Shown here: positions 19,772 to 27,325 of the stretch, piece after piece
Numbering within the stretch: position 1 is the stretch's first letter
Layout of the letters: each line of letters starts with the position of its first letter
Source of the DNA: Scytonema sp035967975
GTDB lineage: Bacteria > Cyanobacteriota > Cyanobacteriia > Cyanobacteriales > Nostocaceae
Length of the DNA: 64,000 nt
Assembly (NCBI GenBank): GCA_035967975.1
Contig: JAWQFQ010000003.1
Span: 56,338 to 120,337, forward strand
Direction of reading: 5' to 3'
Translations under genes and position numbers: made by a program
The notes under the pieces: generated by a model
Database searches by the model: none
What the model was told of the DNA's origin: nothing
What the model saw: the letters and a program-made list of their open reading frames with translations, nothing else

Positions 19772-19852
19772 ATTGTCTAAAAATATCGACAAAAGTCTAA
19801 TTAACTTAAGAAGCCTTATACATATAGTCTAGATACATCTGGATTATTGACC

Positions 19853-20003
19853 AAAGAATTCAGAATTCGGAATTCGGAATTAAATAATTTGGGACAAGCC
19901 CTCAATTTACTGATGTATAATTATGAACAAAATTCCTAATTTCAAGCACCTGCATTTAAGCAAGTGGTAGTTCTGAATTCTGAATTCTTAATTCCGAATT
20001 ATA
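19853..20003. repeat. Inverted AATTC-rich repeat pair
   Basis: GAATTCAGAATTCGGAATTCGGAATTAA (19857-19884) is answered by TTCTGAATTCTGAATTCTTAATTCCGAATT (about 19972-20001) in inverse orientation, with about 90 bp between. It fills the gap before the second DUF4255 gene and resembles the STRR-derived hairpins elsewhere in the window. Confidence 0.65.
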
Positions 20004-20023
20004 TTGACCAGTAGAAAAGCGTT

Positions 20024-20866
20024 ATGCTGATCTTCGTTCTTCAAACCTTGGCAGAAATTTTAGCTGGAGGAACATCACTTACCAGTACAGAGCAAATAGA
20101 GTTTAGTCATCCTAGTAATCGTAAAGAAGACGTTGGAGGAGCAACTCTCAATTTGTACATTTATGACATACGTGAGAGTAAGCAATTGCAACGTTCTGGA
20201 AGACAAGTAGACCGCAAATCGACAACCGGTTTGCAAACAATTCATGTGAATTGGTCACCTAGTTGGTTTGATGTCTCGCTGTTGCTAACAGCATGGGACA
20301 GAACGGCTCTAGCTGAGTATCACCTTTTGGGTGAAGCATTGACAGTACTGCTACGCCACCGCTTACTACGGGAAGAGTTTTTGGTTTCTGAATTGCGTGG
20401 ATATGGTAATTTGACTATGACAGTTTCCTTAGATCCAATCATTGAAGTGGGGTCTTTATGGAGTGCTCTTACTATACCTTTGCGTCCAGCTTTATATCTA
20501 ACAATGACAGTACCCTTTGAAGCACAAAATACTTCAGTACCTCTGGTTTGGGAACGAATTATTCAACTGCAAAACCAATTCCGATCTGGCAATAATAATG
20601 TTGAAACTATTACCAAGCAGGTATCAATCGCAGGAGTTGTCAAAAGTGTGCTAACCAATATGCCACTTGTAGCAACAGAAATTAAAGTCATGGGAACGCA
20701 AAAATCAAGAACTAGCAATGAAGAAGGGCTATTCTTTTTTGAAAATTTACGTATGGGTAACTATGTTTTGACAGTAAATTGTCCCAACTATTTACCCCAA
20801 AATGTCAATGTCTTAGTGGATAGTCCAAGTTTCACCTTTAAAGAAATATTTCTCACTCCTGCTTAA
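20024..20866 (+). CDS. Second DUF4255 (Pvc16-type) protein with carboxypeptidase-regulatory-like domain
   Basis: Residues 1-185 show the DUF4255 layout: VLQTLAEILAGGTSL, GATLNLYIYDIRES, SWFDVSLLLTAWD and EYHLLGEALTVLLRHRLL. Residues 205-280 form a CarboxypepD_reg-like beta-sandwich (VSIAGVVKSVLTNMPLVATEIKV...GLFFFENLRMGNYVLTV). It lies 30 bp upstream of the sheath gene, a classic place for a CIS cap gene, and is most likely the true tube/sheath terminator; the gene at 13197 is its larger paralog. Co-transcription with the sheath is likely. Confidence 0.85.
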   Translation: MLIFVLQTLAEILAGGTSLTSTEQIEFSHPSNRKEDVGGATLNLYIYDIRESKQLQRSGRQVDRKSTTGLQTIHVNWSPSWFDVSLLLTAWDRTALAEYHLLGEALTVLLRHRLLREEFLVSELRGYGNLTMTVSLDPIIEVGSLWSALTIPLRPALYLTMTVPFEAQNTSVPLVWERIIQLQNQFRSGNNNVETITKQVSIAGVVKSVLTNMPLVATEIKVMGTQKSRTSNEEGLFFFENLRMGNYVLTVNCPNYLPQNVNVLVDSPSFTFKEIFLTPA

Positions 20867-20896
20867 TTAACTTTTTACATACTTGGAGATACTTGC

Positions 20897-22567
20897 ATGG
20901 CTAGACTAGATTACTTTGCTCCGGGTGTATATATTGAAGAAATTGACCGGGGTAGCCGACCTATTGAAGGTGTTAGTACAGCTATAGCTGGTTTTGTAGG
21001 CTTTACAGAAGATATTCGTGGTGGGGCTGAATTATATAAGCCCATGCTGGTGACCAATTGGACACAATATCTAAACTACTTTGCCCGCCCCAATTCTAAT
21101 GGATTCACGGATTTTAACGCCTATTTGCCTTTTGCAGTCTATGGCTACTTTATGAATGGTGGTGGTCGGTGTTGGATTACAAGTATTGGGACTCAATTAC
21201 CAGGATCTCCCAAACCTCCGACTCCAGAACCAGCCACCCTACGCATAAACGGTCGCGGTAATCGACCATCCCTGCGCTTTACCCTGCGTCCCGAACAAGC
21301 CGCAGGTGGAGCAGTTACTGTCTTGATTACCGACAGCGGACCTCGTCCCTTACCTGAAGGTACTGAAGGAGAACCACCACCAAATACAGGTGAGTACTTT
21401 AAAGTTCAAATTCGTCGGGGAGATGAGGTACTCGAAGAATATGACAATCTGACGATGAATCGCGAACCTGCGCCTCAAGTCGCTAATTACGCGATCGCAG
21501 CATTGAGAAACTCCATGTATGTCACTTTAGAGGACATATCTCAAAGTGGACAGCCTTTAGCTCGTCGTCCGGGGAACGGTCAATATGAAATAGCACTACC
21601 CATTGTTGCAACTCCACCCGACCGATTTTCCATCGATCTAGAAGGGGTCAGGGATGACCGCACGGGGGTGCGAGGGATTTTTGAAATTGATGAAATCACA
21701 ATGCTGGCTTGTCCCGATTTGATGCGAGCTTATGAAGCTCAAGTCATTAATTTAGACCAAGTGCATGGCATCATGGAACTTATGGTCAGTATGTGTGAGG
21801 GTTCTGCCAGTGGTGATATTCCGAACCCACCTAACCGCATGGTTGTCCTCGATCCACCTCCAGAATTTGTCAACCCTCAGCAAGTCGTGGACTGGTTACA
21901 AAATCAATTTAACCGCCGTTCAATGTTTGGCGCTCTTTATTACCCCTGGATTAAAGTTCCTAACCCTCGTGAAAACGGTAAACCCATTCTTGTACCTCCA
22001 TGCGGTCATGTCATGGGTGTTTGGGCGCGTACAGACGAAACGAGAGGAGTTTATAAAGCCCCTGCAAATGAAGTTCCAAGAGGCGTCATTGGTTTGGGTT
22101 ATGAAACGAACTTCCGCGAACAAGAACTTTTAAACCCAATTGGAATCAACTGTATTCGTACCTTCCCAAATCGAGGTATCCGCATCTGGGGAGCAAGAAC
22201 TTTAGTAGAACCAGATAAAACTGAATGGCGTTACATCAGTGTTCGCAGGCTGATTAGCTACATTGAAAAATCTATTGAATTAGGGACTCAATGGGTTGTC
22301 TTTGAACCCAATGATGAAGATTTGTGGTCACGTGTAAGACGCGTGGTGAGTAATTTCTTAGAGCGGATTTGGCGTGAAGGTGCTTTGTTTGGGGCTTCAC
22401 CAGAACAAGCATTTTTTGTCAAGTGCGATGAAGAATTGAACCCACCCGAAACCAGAATTTTGGGTCGTTTATATATTGAAGTGGGTGTTTGTCCCGTCAG
22501 ACCTGCAGAGTTTGTAATTTTCCGAGTCAGTCAATGGAATGGCATTGATGAGGAAGAAACAGCATAG
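20897..22567 (+). CDS. CIS contractile sheath protein (Cis2 type)
   Basis: The 556-aa protein opens with YFAPGVYIEEIDRGSRPIEGV and closes with FFVKCDEELNPP...GRLYIEVGVCPVRPAEFVIFRVSQW, the diagnostic N- and C-terminal linker regions of phage-tail-sheath proteins. These exchange strands between subunits. The middle has PFAVYGYFMNGGGRCWI and a MGVWARTDETRGVYKAPAN block, also conserved. Between them (about residues 100-260) is a variable insertion domain. GGAG precedes the ATG by about 10 bases. It polymerises around the tube and contracts to drive injection. It is the only sheath gene in the window. Confidence 0.95.
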   Translation: MARLDYFAPGVYIEEIDRGSRPIEGVSTAIAGFVGFTEDIRGGAELYKPMLVTNWTQYLNYFARPNSNGFTDFNAYLPFAVYGYFMNGGGRCWITSIGTQLPGSPKPPTPEPATLRINGRGNRPSLRFTLRPEQAAGGAVTVLITDSGPRPLPEGTEGEPPPNTGEYFKVQIRRGDEVLEEYDNLTMNREPAPQVANYAIAALRNSMYVTLEDISQSGQPLARRPGNGQYEIALPIVATPPDRFSIDLEGVRDDRTGVRGIFEIDEITMLACPDLMRAYEAQVINLDQVHGIMELMVSMCEGSASGDIPNPPNRMVVLDPPPEFVNPQQVVDWLQNQFNRRSMFGALYYPWIKVPNPRENGKPILVPPCGHVMGVWARTDETRGVYKAPANEVPRGVIGLGYETNFREQELLNPIGINCIRTFPNRGIRIWGARTLVEPDKTEWRYISVRRLISYIEKSIELGTQWVVFEPNDEDLWSRVRRVVSNFLERIWREGALFGASPEQAFFVKCDEELNPPETRILGRLYIEVGVCPVRPAEFVIFRVSQWNGIDEEETA

Positions 22568-22746
22568 TTTGAGTTTGGAGTTGAAAATTGCAATACATTC
22601 AAGAATTAAAAACCGCAGTGTACGCAGATAAATACAGATAAATTTTTAGTTTATCTTTTAATAAAACTGCGAGATATTGAATGTCTTGTACCTTTGATTC
22701 CTAATTTCTAATTCTTAATTTTGAGTTCATTTAAAGGAGATTGAAT

Positions 22747-23208
22747 ATGCCCGGTCAACAAGAGTTTTTGGCTTCATGTCTGTTTTATTTTGAGGCAGAT
22801 GGCATTAATGAGAAGTTTATCAAAGAGGTGAGTGGATTGGGTGTAGAAAATACCCCAGCTCAAGAGGTTCATGGCTCGACTAAAGGTGGGAAAATCATGC
22901 GACAAGCAACCCCTACAGTTGTGAAGTTCACTAATATCACGCTAAAAATGGTTGCGACTGCTGATAAAGATGTTTATGACTGGTACAAAAAGTGTAATGA
23001 AGATATGGGAACACCCCGTCAGTGGTCAGGAAACCGTAAAACAGGTTCAGTTACTGCTTATAATCAACAACTCCAAGCACTAGCGCGTTGGAATATTCGT
23101 AACTGCTACCCTATTAAATACACGGGTCCAACTCTGACTGCTTCCAGTGGGGACATGGCGACGGAAACTATTGAGTTGGTTCATGAAGGTATTGAACGTG
23201 TCCAATAA
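22747..23208 (+). CDS. CIS tube protein (gp19-like), copy 1
   Basis: The start is ATG 22747: AAAGGAGA ends 6 bases upstream, and a TTG at 22741 would sit too close to it. The 153-aa protein has the T4 gp19-like tube fold pattern: SCLFYFEADGINEKFIKEVSGLGVENTPAQEV, a GGKIMRQATP loop, VKFTNITLKMVATADKDVYDWYKKC, and the final strand ATETIELVHEGIERV. It stacks as hexameric rings inside the sheath. It is followed after 22 bp by a second, divergent tube gene; together they may build alternating or layered rings. Confidence 0.9.
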   Translation: MPGQQEFLASCLFYFEADGINEKFIKEVSGLGVENTPAQEVHGSTKGGKIMRQATPTVVKFTNITLKMVATADKDVYDWYKKCNEDMGTPRQWSGNRKTGSVTAYNQQLQALARWNIRNCYPIKYTGPTLTASSGDMATETIELVHEGIERVQ

Positions 23209-23230
23209 AAGTTTGATGGAGTAATTTACT

Positions 23231-23725
23231 ATGGCTCAAGCATCTGCAAATCTCCCAGAAATTCTGACAGCCCATCGTTTCTATTTAGGACTAACACTAG
23301 ATGGTCAGAGAGATATTGACTGTTACTTTTTAGAGTGTCAAGGTTTTAAAAGAACACAAGATGCTATTGAAATCTGCGAAGTTACTTCTCAAACATGGGG
23401 TGCTAGTGGGCAAAGTAAAGGTTTGGTTGTTAGAACAAAACTACCAGGTAATGTCAAGAGTGGCAACCTAACTTTGCGTAGAGGAATGACAAACTCTATG
23501 GATTTTTGGAAGTGGTTTGAAGATGTTCAAAATGGTAAATGGGCTCAGAAAAGAAAACTTGTGGCTTTGTCTATTTACAATCAGAGAAATGATGAAGTGG
23601 CAAGATTTGAGTTAGCAGGTGCTTGGCCTACAAGTTACAAAATTGCTGATGTTAATGCCCGTAGCACAGAAATAGAAATTGAGGAAGTAGAAGTTGCTTT
23701 CGAGGAATTTAAACGGGTGAAATAA
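23231..23725 (+). CDS. CIS tube protein (gp19-like), copy 2
   Basis: The 164-aa protein is of the phage tail region/gp19 family: ILTAHRFYLGLTLDGQRDIDCYFLECQGFKR, VKSGNLTLRRGMTNSMDFWKWFEDV, then VALSIYNQRNDEVARFELAGAWPTSYKI and IEEVEVAFEEFKRV. The LRRG...FWxW motif is shared with the third tube paralog at 60326 (LKRGVTDHPGFWNW) more than with copy 1. It is therefore closer to the tube-initiator/conserved-phage-tail-region type. A tight operon (11-22 bp gaps) connects it with both neighbours. Confidence 0.9.
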   Translation: MAQASANLPEILTAHRFYLGLTLDGQRDIDCYFLECQGFKRTQDAIEICEVTSQTWGASGQSKGLVVRTKLPGNVKSGNLTLRRGMTNSMDFWKWFEDVQNGKWAQKRKLVALSIYNQRNDEVARFELAGAWPTSYKIADVNARSTEIEIEEVEVAFEEFKRVK

Positions 23726-23736
23726 TTAGGAGAATT

Positions 23737-24093
23737 ATGTTTTCTACAGAGTTTGAATTTACACTGCCAAAGGGGTATTTAGACTCTGATGGCAACCTGC
23801 ATCGCAAAGGTATTATGCGGTTATCAACTGCTATTGATGAAATCGCTCCTTTGCGAGATCCACGAGTCAAATCCAATCCAGCTTATGCCACAATTATCAT
23901 TTTGTCGCGTGTCATTACTCGCTTGGGGGCTTTATCTGAAATAACTCCTGCAATAGTAGAAAACTTTTTTTCCCAGGATTTAAATTACCTCCAAGACTTT
24001 TATCGTCAAATCAATGGTTTGGAAAACGCAACAACAGGACAAGAGCATCGATCCAGCAATCCCACACAACCCGGTTTCTTCGAGTGTGCTTAA
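23737..24093 (+). CDS. Tail/hub assembly chaperone-like protein, copy 1
   Basis: The 118-aa product contains TEFEFTLPKGYLDSDGNLHRKGIMRLSTAIDEIAPL and TIIILSRVITRLGALSEITP, the pattern of the phage tail assembly / T4-baseplate-chaperone-like family found after tube genes in CIS operons. The ribosome site TTAGGAGAATT is excellent. Copy 1 ends in a short unrelated tail without the zinc motif present in copy 2. It probably assists folding or targeting of tube or hub proteins and is not expected in the mature particle. Confidence 0.75.
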   Translation: MFSTEFEFTLPKGYLDSDGNLHRKGIMRLSTAIDEIAPLRDPRVKSNPAYATIIILSRVITRLGALSEITPAIVENFFSQDLNYLQDFYRQINGLENATTGQEHRSSNPTQPGFFECA

Positions 24094-24224
24094 CGAAAAA
24101 TCAGTCTTTTCAACGAATATTCCGGGTTTTTAGTCCCCATGTATGAATAATGGACCTGCGCTAAGATACTGCTACTTCATCCGAACCACTCGTTCATAAT
24201 TAAGAAACTGGAAAAAAGCTGCCT

Positions 24225-24605
24225 ATGCCCCGCAAGGATAGCCTCTGCACTGAATTTGCTTTCACTCTTCCCCGAGGTCTAATTGATGCTCAAAACCGAG
24301 TGCATCGTCAAGGGATAATGCGTTTAGCAACCGCAAAAGATGAAATTTTAGTGCAAAAAGAGCCTAAAGTTCAGGAAAATTCTGCCTACGGAGTTTTAGT
24401 GATGCTTTCAAGAGTTATCACTCGCTTAGGCAGTTTGAATTATGTTAGTCCCGATTTACTTGAAAATCTAATTTTACCTGATATTTCCTATCTTAGGGAA
24501 TTATACAATCGTATTAACCAGCAAGGTAATGCATTCATTCCTACTCAGTGTCCTCACTGCAATAATCAATTTTCAGTGAAGCTAGAACTAGCGGGGGAGT
24601 CATAA
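24225..24605 (+). CDS. Tail/hub assembly chaperone-like protein, copy 2, with zinc-hook
   Basis: Clearly a paralog of copy 1: CTEFAFTLPRGLIDAQNRVHRQGIMRLATAKDEI and LVMLSRVITRLGSLNYVSP align throughout. After the helical core it adds TQCPHCNNQFSVKLELAGES; the CxxC could bind zinc. The gene ends TAA at 24603-24605, overlapping by frame the DUF6760-like reading frame that lies exactly at -1. The last codons include GCG GGG GAG, a run of five Gs. Confidence 0.8.
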   Translation: MPRKDSLCTEFAFTLPRGLIDAQNRVHRQGIMRLATAKDEILVQKEPKVQENSAYGVLVMLSRVITRLGSLNYVSPDLLENLILPDISYLRELYNRINQQGNAFIPTQCPHCNNQFSVKLELAGES

Positions 24606-24751
24606 GCTACCCCTTAGATACATTATATGAGGAGGTAGCTTTTGTTGCTTATCATTTTCATTGGTCCCAAGATGATATCTTGAATTTGGAGCACGCTACC
24701 CGTCAGAGATGGGTGACTGAAATTAATAAAATTAATCAAAAAGTAATATGA
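24602..24751 (+). CDS. DUF6760-like CIS microprotein without a normal start codon
   Basis: The -1 frame relative to the preceding gene translates as SYPLDTLYEEVAFVAYHFHW, then SQDDILNLEHATRQRWVTEIN, ending TGA at 24749. This matches the short CIS-cluster protein family I know as DUF6760 (about 50 aa, YPxDxLYEEVAF...YHFHW). The frame is open only from 24566 and has no ATG, GTG or TTG; the codons around the expected start are GGA GTC ATA AGC. It must use a rare start (ATA 24602 or ATT 24569) or be made by a -1 frameshift from the chaperone gene. The stop overlaps the next gene's ATG (ATGA), so it sits in a tightly coupled operon. Coordinates take ATA as the nominal start. Confidence 0.65.
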   Translation: MSYPLDTLYEEVAFVAYHFHWSQDDILNLEHATRQRWVTEINKINQKVI

Positions 24752-26577
24752 AAGTTAAAGTTAATCATTCACAAAATTTGAGTGAATCTCAAGAACTCGA
24801 TCTCTCCCTTGCGAATAAAAGAAATGGAGAATGGATTGTAGGTCGTTCTCCTGATTCTGATTTAATCCTAGATAATCCCGATGTTAGTCGGTCACATGGT
24901 AAGTTCTTTTTTAAGGGAGGAAACTACTTCTTCTGCGATTTCGGTAGTAGAAATGGTTCAATAGTTAATGGGAAACTTGCAGTAGCCAATCAATCTTATC
25001 TTTTGAAGGATGGGGATATTATCCGCGTCGGAGATTATACTCTCGTAATGGAAGAAATCATTGCTTTATCCGAGCAAGCGGAGACAGTCGTCAGAATCAT
25101 CAGCCCTTCAATGTTTTCTAATCGGCGCTCGGTTGAACATGAAGAGAAAGCTAGTGTTGGTAATCAAACATCAGAAATTGTTAGTGAAGTTCCACCAGAT
25201 AAGGTTCGTGATGAATCTGCTGATTTTAGCACCCCTGTAGTTGAACAATCTGGTCAAAGTCCCAGTGGCGTAGAACCTCCTGAAGTTGCTGGTGCTGTTT
25301 CTCATCAACAGGAAATAGATGAAGTTCGACCTGAAGCAGTCGTTCCGCAACTTGAAGATGTTGTTAGTGACGATAGAGCGATCGCTACACCACAAAGCAC
25401 AATACAATCTTCTGATACTGAAAGGGAAGCTGAAGAAAGTATTAACAATGAAACGACAGATGCTGCGACTCCAACCGATGAAGAAGTTAGATTAGAAACT
25501 AATAACACAGAAACAGAGGAAATTGCCAGTAGTTATACTTTAGAAATAGAAGAGCATCCAGATTTCACCTACATCCAACGCCGTAATACTGACAAAGAAC
25601 TTCCACAGCCAGAAATCACATCAGAAGGTATCAATCAATCGGAATCCTCTGTTAGAGAAGTTTCGGGAGCAGGTAGCAATGAAGAGGTATTGAGTACTCC
25701 CGAACCCGAAACAGATGAGTTCATGGACTATACCATTGTTCAAAGTCGCAAAACTGCTAACTTATTTCCACAGCAAAGAACCGTACCAGAGATTTCCAAC
25801 GAGCCAGACTCATTAGAAAATAAAGCACCACAGGTTGATGACTCTGTTATTACCAGTCAAACAGACTCAGCAGAAACAGAAATAGTAGAGGTTGAAGACT
25901 CTATTACCACTAGCGAACCAGACTCAGTAGAAACTGAAACACCGGAGGTTAACCCTGAAACTACTTCCGAAGTAACTGCAAACACTGATTTAAATAACGT
26001 GGAAAATGTAGAATCTTTGACAACAACAGAAGGAGAAATGGATATTTTACCAACTCAAGTCTCAGAAGAACTATCTGAACCAGTGGGTGAGGTGATCGAT
26101 ATAAGCAGTCACACTCAAGAGGTTTCTGATACAGAAGAAGCACGGTCAGATGGGACTTCAGAAACAAGTGTTAGTGAATACCCTGAGAGTCTGCGTGAAA
26201 AACGCATCCTGCTTATCGCTCATGAAAGTAAGAAACCAGAACTTGCTGATTTTGTGACCAAATATGAAAAGTTCTTCTCGTTGTGTCATACGATCGCATG
26301 GTCATCTGTGAGTGAAGTCTTGCATCAACAAGTGGGTATTACTGTTCGCGAACAAATCCCACCAGGAACATCCGGTGGATATCAGACAATCGCTTCTTTA
26401 GTTGGATCGGGAGAACTTTCAGCAGTTATTTGCTTGAGAGATTTTCTACAACCTCAACCCGGACAAGCAAATGAAGATGCGATGTTAAGGTTGTGCAATA
26501 TAAATCAAGTTCTTGTTGCAACTAATCTTGCTACTGCAGAGGCGATCGTACATTACATGAAATCAGTTGACAGTTAA
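24748..26577 (+). CDS. FHA domain - acidic linker - methylglyoxal-synthase-like domain fusion
   Basis: Residues 28-97 form an FHA domain with all core residues (GRSPDSDLILDNPDVSRSHGKF, FGSRNGSIVNG), so it should bind phosphothreonine. A long disordered acidic linker (100-480, rich in Glu, Thr, Ser and Val) follows. Residues 483-605 match methylglyoxal synthase: KRILLIAHESKKPELADFV, IASLVGSGELSAVICLRDFL, LRLCNINQVLVATNLATAEAI. Catalytic positions differ from the E. coli enzyme: Tyr545 replaces the base Asp71, Gly572 replaces His98 and Asn575 replaces Asp101. Catalysis is therefore unlikely, and the domain is probably a regulatory fold. The start overlaps the preceding stop (ATGA). This gene ends the left arm. 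Confidence 0.85.
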   Translation: MKVKVNHSQNLSESQELDLSLANKRNGEWIVGRSPDSDLILDNPDVSRSHGKFFFKGGNYFFCDFGSRNGSIVNGKLAVANQSYLLKDGDIIRVGDYTLVMEEIIALSEQAETVVRIISPSMFSNRRSVEHEEKASVGNQTSEIVSEVPPDKVRDESADFSTPVVEQSGQSPSGVEPPEVAGAVSHQQEIDEVRPEAVVPQLEDVVSDDRAIATPQSTIQSSDTEREAEESINNETTDAATPTDEEVRLETNNTETEEIASSYTLEIEEHPDFTYIQRRNTDKELPQPEITSEGINQSESSVREVSGAGSNEEVLSTPEPETDEFMDYTIVQSRKTANLFPQQRTVPEISNEPDSLENKAPQVDDSVITSQTDSAETEIVEVEDSITTSEPDSVETETPEVNPETTSEVTANTDLNNVENVESLTTTEGEMDILPTQVSEELSEPVGEVIDISSHTQEVSDTEEARSDGTSETSVSEYPESLREKRILLIAHESKKPELADFVTKYEKFFSLCHTIAWSSVSEVLHQQVGITVREQIPPGTSGGYQTIASLVGSGELSAVICLRDFLQPQPGQANEDAMLRLCNINQVLVATNLATAEAIVHYMKSVDS

Positions 26578-26610
26578 CAGCTATATAACTGGTCAAAATT
26601 GCGAATACCC

Positions 26611-26643
26611 AGAAACCCGGTATCTTTAAGATACCGGGTTTCT
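26611..26643. repeat. 33-bp perfect palindrome, family member 1 (also terminator-like)
   Basis: AGAAACCCGGTATCT and its exact inverse surround the loop TTA. It lies between convergent genes (FHA-MGS and FHA zinc-ribbon), where it could terminate both transcripts. Three more copies with identical arms are at 45072, 55731 and 57608. Confidence 0.9.
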
Positions 26644-26725
26644 CACCTTTTACGAATAGTGCATGGTCTACCATAACTCATAAAAATTTTTCCCCACACC
26701 TCACACCCTACACCCTAGACCCCAA

Positions 26726-27325
26726 TCACATCACGATTACCTTAAAATTAATAAGATTATCCTGACCGAGTTGCAAAGCATCTCCATTAAATAGGCGGTA
26801 CTGTACACCTGGAGTCAAAAGATTACCATTTAAATAAATACCATTTGCACTCATGTCAACAATCATGTAGGAATTTTGTGACCAGTCCCAGTAGACTCGT
26901 GCATGCCGTCGAGAAATTATACCTTCATGTGGAATACCGGTAAGGTCAATTTCTGGGGGAAGAGGCATTCTCGGACTACAGCGACCTATGTAACCTGCTT
27001 CTCCGGGTAAACAGTATTCTCTTCCTGAAGTAGCATGAATGAATTTTAGACTTGGTAGTCTTTTTGGTGGCGGGGTGTAAGAGGGCTCTGGGGGGGTATA
27101 TGAAATCCGTGGCTGTTCGACGGTGTAGTCAACAGTAGGGTATCTTGGTTGTTCCACTACTGGTGGGTTAGGCTGAACGGGTGGTGGTGATGGGTTGGGT
27201 TGAACTGGTGGAGATGAAACGACATTACCCACAGATGTTCCGCACATGGGACAAACTCTTGCATTGTTGGGTAATACGCGATTAAAATAATCACAATTTT
27301 GGTTAGGGCAACGATTTGCAGACAT
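26726..27325 (-). CDS. Zinc-ribbon FHA-domain protein
   Basis: The 199-aa protein begins ANRCPNQNCDYFNRVLPNNARVCPMCG, a four-cysteine zinc ribbon. A proline-rich linker (about residues 30-90, PPVQPNP-type) follows, then an FHA domain with GYIGRCSPRMPLPPEIDL, ISRRHARVYWDW and ANGIYLNG. ATG 27325 is taken as the start; an in-frame TTG ten codons upstream is weaker. The start lies 23 bp inside the end of the pseudokinase gene, so the two are translationally coupled. It probably reads phosphothreonine marks laid down by the neighbouring kinases. Confidence 0.85.
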   Translation of the reverse strand: MSANRCPNQNCDYFNRVLPNNARVCPMCGTSVGNVVSSPPVQPNPSPPPVQPNPPVVEQPRYPTVDYTVEQPRISYTPPEPSYTPPPKRLPSLKFIHATSGREYCLPGEAGYIGRCSPRMPLPPEIDLTGIPHEGIISRRHARVYWDWSQNSYMIVDMSANGIYLNGNLLTPGVQYRLFNGDALQLGQDNLINFKVIVM

